Assembly (NCBI GenBank): GCA_020725865.1
Contig: DYEC01000024.1
Span: forward strand, 124,001-188,000
Length of the DNA stretch: 64,000 nucleotides
Direction of reading: 5' to 3'
Source of the DNA: Anaerolinea sp.
Lineage (GTDB): Bacteria > Chloroflexota > Anaerolineae > Anaerolineales > Anaerolineaceae
Part shown: piece by piece, positions 60,223 through 64,000 of the stretch
Layout of the letters: each line of letters opens with the position of its first letter
How positions within the stretch are numbered: the first letter of the stretch is position 1
Notes under the pieces: generated by a model
What the model was told of the DNA's origin: nothing
Database searches by the model: none
The model's input: the letters and a program-made list of their open reading frames with translations, nothing else
Translations under genes and position numbers: made by a program

Positions 60223-62979
60223 CTATGTTCGCCGGCTGGTTTTCAATCGGTAAAAAGTTTTTACCGTCAGCCAGATGAGCGGTAAAATCAATGTGCTGCA
60301 AAACAGTGTGGGGGTATAGACTCTGGCAAGCTTTTCTACATGCACGGTATAGCGTGCTGAATTACCCGACAGCCCAGCATCATAAGGGCGTAAATGCAGG
60401 AAGTATAAGCCGTCGCTGGGAGCGATCCACTCTAATTGAGCCGGTTGTCCAAAATCGGCGGGCTTGTTCTCGCCCAATAACGTGTAACCATTATTATCAT
60501 ACAGTTGAAGACTAATGGCAGTTGTCTCGTTGCTGGGCATGGCGCTGAGACGGTAGGATTTGCCGACCTCTGCAGGGAAAACCACCCAGTCTTCGTCTCC
60601 AATACCGCAGATGTTGTGCTCCTGCGATGCGCCGATATCCAACGGTGTGGCATCCAACCATTGATCGTCCCCGGGAGGTGCGGCGTCAAATTCGTCTTCC
60701 TGACAGGTCTCTTTTACTTGCGTGACTGCTTCGGGTTGTTCGGGATAGGTTTCCTGATTTCCTTGATGGTCCACACCGCGCAGGCGGAATTCATAACGAT
60801 GCCCCGGTTCGCCCAAGAAAAGCGCCTGACGCATTTGAGCGGATAACGGGCGTTTCCAGTCATGCCAGTCTGATCCATTATCTCGGTACTGGATTTCGAA
60901 ACGCTCCAGGTCATCTGCTCCGTCTGTGACTTCCCATTGCAAGGTAAAAGCCGTGCCATCCATTTCGGCTTTCAACGGCAACAGGTGGGTGGCGGGTGGA
61001 TTGTCGGCATGTGTGACAGAGAAGGCGAGCATTGTCTGACTTTCACCCACGGGGTTGCGCGCCCAGACCAGCCAGGTGTAATCACCGGCAGTTAATTTGC
61101 CAATCGTCCATGAGGTGGCTTTTGTCCACTCCAACACCTTGTAAAATCCGGCAGGACCGTTCAGTTCGGCGCGGTATTCTTCGCTGGCTTGATCCCCTTT
61201 CCAGGTCAGGGTCAGTTCATCTTGGTCAGTAGGTGGCAAGTCAGCAGCGTTGTGGGGTGCAGTCAGTTGAGGCGGTGCGGGTAATGGGGGGCGCTGGCGG
61301 ACTTGAAAAGAAGCAGCGCGGTTTGCCTTGATTGCATTATCGGCAAGATTATCGTCATCCGATAAGAAAAGCTCATTTTCGCCGCCAAAACTGCCTTCGG
61401 TGAACAATCTCAGCATGACATTGCTACCCACTTTGACTGACTCAACGTCATTCGGCTTGATTTCCAGATTGTCCATGGTGATATAATCGCCAGGGGTGTA
61501 AACCTGACAGTGACCGCTGAAACCGGCGTTGCTGTAAAGGGCGACCTGATCTGGAGTAGGGTTACAAATCACGGGTGTTGGAGTTGGGGGGGTACATGGG
61601 TACTGATTTTCCAATAATCGGTAGCCCGGTTTTCCCTCAGCAAGGCGCCCAGCCGTATCTTGGATACGCAAAGCCAGCATAAATGGGCCAACCGGGATAC
61701 CTGCCTCGCAAATATTGATGGTGAAATCGAAGGGGTTTTTTGTCTGAGTTGGTCCCAGCTGACGCCAGTTTCCATCCCATGTAACCAACACCTGAAAGGA
61801 GGCGATCGCGTTATCGTCTTCGCCATGCCCGCGAATGCGCATTTCCGGGGTGGTAATTTTTGCCCCTGCTTTGGGCGCATCAAGAGTGCCGGTTGGAGGA
61901 CGGTCATCACCGTTCATCGAGGTCAGCCAGTTGCCGGGTGTGCACTCCTTGCCGTAATTTGGGAAAGCACGTGCTTCTGTGCAAGTGCGTGGCCGCCCGC
62001 CATTGATGGGTACATCATCAAAGACAATATCTACCGAATTACCCCAGTAACTACTTGGGTTCGTATGCACGTGAAAATGCAAGTGGTGTGCTGTGCTTGG
62101 ACCGGTGTCATCTGCGTTGCCGATGAACTGCCCCTGATATACCCGTGCTCCACGTACGCGCAGCGCAGGTGGGATGCTATCCTGAGCCAGATGATAATAC
62201 ACCTGATAGGTAGTTGGGTTGGTGGTTGGGTCTTCTATCACCAGAAAATTGCCCGCTTCAGAATACCCATTGGGGTAACGCCAGACAGCATATTTGACAT
62301 AGCCAGCTTTTGCCGCCACAACCGGAAACATTGTGCCATCAGCAAAATCGAACGCGTACAGGCAAGTGGATGGACAGGTTTTGTATGTGAATACATGCCC
62401 AATGCTGCCGCTGACACGCACCTTGCGCCCGGCAGGCCAGGGTAACTTATAACCGCGATAGACCGGGTGGTCTTTGGGTTCAGCCTGACGGTCAGGCAGG
62501 TAGCGAGCGCGAAGGTCGGCACTCAACATATCCTCTGGGACTTTGTTCAACTGTTCAACCCAATCAGCATCTGCCTGTAAAAAAATTTTCCATTGAAGAC
62601 TTCCATTATCTCCTGTAACTCGTCTGGCGATTGCCAGCCCGGCTTCGCTCGGAATAGTTTCACCAGTTTCTGGGTCAACCAGTCCCAGCCAGAGTAGAGC
62701 CAGATCCCCGTCGGCAGAAAACTGTGCGTGGTCGATGAAGACGCGGTAGATCAGGAAAGTCAGGACATCCTGACGGCCTTGGATGGTCTTTTGCAATTCT
62801 GTTTCGATCTCGGCCAGACGTAAGTCGGGAATGGGTGTAGGTGTTGCTGGCAGGGTTTTAGGCTGGGATTGGGATTCTGAGTGGTAATCTAGAATGTCGC
62901 AGCCACTCAGCGAAACAGTGAGCGTTAAGAGAAAGACCAGGAGAAGGAAAGTGGTTTGATGTGTCTTATAAGTATCCAT
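60223..62979 (-). CDS. Multidomain surface lipoprotein: M23-like, crystallin-like, FnIII and PPC domains
   Basis: The 918-residue protein has a lipoprotein signal ending LTVSLSGC (Cys 27). Residues about 180-325 resemble an M23 (LytM) domain: YAFDFADGTMFPVVAAKAGY supplies the Asp, and TAHHLHFHVHTNPSSYWGNS the HxH pair near 301-303. The first His is displaced (perhaps His195) by an insertion with two Cys, so activity is uncertain. A beta/gamma-crystallin-like segment lies about 480-565 (VALYSNAGFSGHCQVYTPGD, LRLFTEGSFGGENELF). Two FnIII-like domains and a PPC domain follow (HNICGIGDEDWVVFPAEVGK). A C-terminal hydrophobic helix ends in basic residues. Cell-wall binding or processing is the likely role. 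Confidence 0.82.
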   Translation of the reverse strand: MDTYKTHQTTFLLLVFLLTLTVSLSGCDILDYHSESQSQPKTLPATPTPIPDLRLAEIETELQKTIQGRQDVLTFLIYRVFIDHAQFSADGDLALLWLGLVDPETGETIPSEAGLAIARRVTGDNGSLQWKIFLQADADWVEQLNKVPEDMLSADLRARYLPDRQAEPKDHPVYRGYKLPWPAGRKVRVSGSIGHVFTYKTCPSTCLYAFDFADGTMFPVVAAKAGYVKYAVWRYPNGYSEAGNFLVIEDPTTNPTTYQVYYHLAQDSIPPALRVRGARVYQGQFIGNADDTGPSTAHHLHFHVHTNPSSYWGNSVDIVFDDVPINGGRPRTCTEARAFPNYGKECTPGNWLTSMNGDDRPPTGTLDAPKAGAKITTPEMRIRGHGEDDNAIASFQVLVTWDGNWRQLGPTQTKNPFDFTINICEAGIPVGPFMLALRIQDTAGRLAEGKPGYRLLENQYPCTPPTPTPVICNPTPDQVALYSNAGFSGHCQVYTPGDYITMDNLEIKPNDVESVKVGSNVMLRLFTEGSFGGENELFLSDDDNLADNAIKANRAASFQVRQRPPLPAPPQLTAPHNAADLPPTDQDELTLTWKGDQASEEYRAELNGPAGFYKVLEWTKATSWTIGKLTAGDYTWLVWARNPVGESQTMLAFSVTHADNPPATHLLPLKAEMDGTAFTLQWEVTDGADDLERFEIQYRDNGSDWHDWKRPLSAQMRQALFLGEPGHRYEFRLRGVDHQGNQETYPEQPEAVTQVKETCQEDEFDAAPPGDDQWLDATPLDIGASQEHNICGIGDEDWVVFPAEVGKSYRLSAMPSNETTAISLQLYDNNGYTLLGENKPADFGQPAQLEWIAPSDGLYFLHLRPYDAGLSGNSARYTVHVEKLARVYTPTLFCSTLILPLIWLTVKTFYRLKTSRRT

Positions 62980-62984
62980 ACATG

Positions 62985-63006
62985 ACCGCTCCGCTTACGG
63001 AGCGGT
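62985..63006. other. Perfect 9-bp hairpin between response regulator and lipoprotein genes
   Basis: ACCGCTCCG and CGGAGCGGT face each other around a 4-base loop, ending 6 bp before the lipoprotein ATG. No T-run follows on the minus strand, so it may hide the ribosome site or form a factor-dependent terminator. Confidence 0.4.
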
Positions 63007-63084
63007 GCAGGATACGTGCCATGCTGTTGCTGATTAGAACAATCCTTGATTATTGGGGATGCTTCTGGTTGGGATAGGCAGAGA

Positions 63085-63873
63085 TTAGGTTGTTTTTTGC
63101 CTATTTGGCTCTTCTGTTGCCAATCGGTAACCAACACGCCCGCGGTTGAGGATGAGCTTTGGATTGCCCGGGTCTTCTTCCAATTTCTGACGCAAGAGGA
63201 AGATCAGGTGCTTGATGCGATTTTGAACCTTGTCGTTGTTTTCTCCCCAGACTTCTTGAGCAATAGTATCATTGCTGACCACATGGGGAGCGTGACGCGC
63301 AAGAACAGAAAGAACCGCAAGCGCCCGGCCGGGCAAATCAACGCTCTTGCCGCGATAAGTGACCTCGCCTGCCTGTAGATTAATCTGTAACGCCACTTTG
63401 GGAAAGTAAAAAGAAGTGCTGATTTGCGCTGTCTCATTACGCTGCAAAACTCGTTGAACACGGGCAACTAGTTCTGCCGGATGGAAGGGTTTCGTCAGGT
63501 AATCTTCTGCACCAACCTGAAACCCTCGCACAACTGCATCTTTACTGCTAATGGCTGAGATAATAATCACAGGAGCTGTAGTGATTCTTCGCAATTGCTG
63601 GTATGTTTCCCAACCGTCCATAACCGGCATCATCAAATCAAGTAGAATAACATCAGGATGAACTTTGTTGCATTTTTGTATAGCTTCTTCGCCGCTGGTT
63701 GCGCCGATAACATCCAGTCCTGCTCTCATCATGACTGATTTCAGTAATAACATGCTTTGAACTTCATCATCAATGATCAGGACGCGCTTGCGCTCAGTTG
63801 ATTCCAGTTGATCGAGATCTATACCGTACCCTGTTGTTGTCAGAATGGCTGTTGTCATGGGTGATACTTCCAT
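63085..63873 (-). CDS. OmpR-family response regulator
   Basis: The 262-residue protein starts at ATG 63873 with a GAGG ribosome site. After 28 residues, the receiver domain shows RVLIIDDEVQSMLLLKSVM (acid pair), VILLDLMMPVMDGWETYQQL (phosphoacceptor Asp), VIIISAISS (switch Ser) and YLTKPFHPAELVARVQRVLQ (Lys). The winged-helix output domain has VTYRGKSVDLPGRALAVLSV, HVVSNDTIAQEVWGENNDKV and LILNRGRVGYRLATE. No histidine kinase is adjacent in the window, so the partner is unknown; it may lie beyond the window edge. The downstream lipoprotein gene is a possible target or operon partner. Confidence 0.94.
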   Translation of the reverse strand: MEVSPMTTAILTTTGYGIDLDQLESTERKRVLIIDDEVQSMLLLKSVMMRAGLDVIGATSGEEAIQKCNKVHPDVILLDLMMPVMDGWETYQQLRRITTAPVIIISAISSKDAVVRGFQVGAEDYLTKPFHPAELVARVQRVLQRNETAQISTSFYFPKVALQINLQAGEVTYRGKSVDLPGRALAVLSVLARHAPHVVSNDTIAQEVWGENNDKVQNRIKHLIFLLRQKLEEDPGNPKLILNRGRVGYRLATEEPNRQKTT

Positions 63874-63954
63874 TGAGCCTCACTTTCCCGCTATAAAATA
63901 AGGCCCCTATAACCTTGGGTGTAATTTCCGGCGGCGCTTATTTACTCTGGTATC

Positions 63955-63984
63955 ATTATAACGAGGTTTGTTTATAGTTTTCAA
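63955..63984 (-). promoter_or_regulatory. Promoter of the response regulator
   Basis: On the minus strand TTGAAA and TATAAT are 18 bases apart, about 80 bases before the ATG at 63873. Confidence 0.6.
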
Positions 63985-64000
63985 TCAGTGTTGCAAAGAT

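Noticed and set aside
1-64000. CRISPR arrays, tRNA and rRNA genes
   Set aside because: Reading through, I found no spaced direct repeats, no tRNA-like T-arm/acceptor pairs and no rRNA-like stretches; the only tandem repeat is the coding one at 11215-11409.

Overview
The window looks like ordinary chromosome of an anaerobic, fermentative bacterium, most likely a Chloroflexota of the Anaerolineae type. This is an inference from gene content, not a computed assignment. The clues are a single-chain pyruvate:ferredoxin oxidoreductase, a second four-subunit 2-oxoacid:ferredoxin oxidoreductase, a STAND/BTAD giant regulator, many lipoproteins with Thr/Pro-rich linkers, eukaryote-like kinase and PP2C signalling, and a DHH-CBS-nucleotidyltransferase fusion. 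Several promoters are close to TTGACA-N17-TATAAT. I found no tRNA, rRNA or CRISPR array.

Layout. 1-7.6 kb: tail of a membrane protein and a methyltransferase (+), then minus-strand genes for a GNAT acetyltransferase, a DHH-CBS-tRNA nucleotidyltransferase, a YfcE-like phosphoesterase, a divergent Rel/SpoT protein and a PP2C phosphatase. 7.8-12.9 kb: a 1078-residue STAND-TPR-BTAD regulator, a tiny gene encoding six 11-residue Gly-rich repeats, an NHLP/Os1348-like small protein and an HD-GYP protein; this is the most unusual stretch. 12.9-21.5 kb: phosphohexomutase, DUF389-SH3b membrane protein, a lipoprotein, PFOR and a DHODH-like enzyme. 21.5-26.1 kb: rpsU-infA behind a consensus promoter and a leader terminator, a DUF438/hemerythrin/PAS protein with a DUF1858/DUF2249 partner, and a GT39-like membrane protein. 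26.2-33.3 kb: dnaE, pfkA, lysS, greA. 33.5-33.8 kb: an internally deleted IS3-family element. 34-41.2 kb: ferredoxin-NADP reductase-like protein, M19 dipeptidase, S1-domain protein and the korDABC-type operon. 41.4-45.2 kb: a yybP-ykoY (Mn2+) riboswitch controlling a P2A-type ATPase, then alaX. 45.2-54.3 kb: a WD40/ELWxSDGT protein, a solute-binding lipoprotein plus Cache-PAS sensor, a Ser/Thr kinase fused to an extracellular Leu/Ile/Val-binding-type domain, and a lipoprotein. 54.5-57.5 kb: csoR-copZ-copA with a CsoR-type operator. 57.5-64 kb: acyltransferase-like protein, GPH sugar symporter, M23-like multidomain lipoprotein and an OmpR-type response regulator.

Functional reading. Glycolysis (PfkA), pyruvate oxidation (PFOR), branched-chain or other 2-oxoacid oxidation (Kor/Vor) and ferredoxin-NADP exchange fit an amino-acid and sugar fermenter. 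Metal homeostasis is controlled twice: Mn2+ by RNA and Cu+ by CsoR. The best candidates for something undescribed are the tandem-repeat peptide with its neighbours (11.1-12.9 kb) and the solute-binding / Cache-PAS / kinase-PBP cluster (48.3-53.2 kb).
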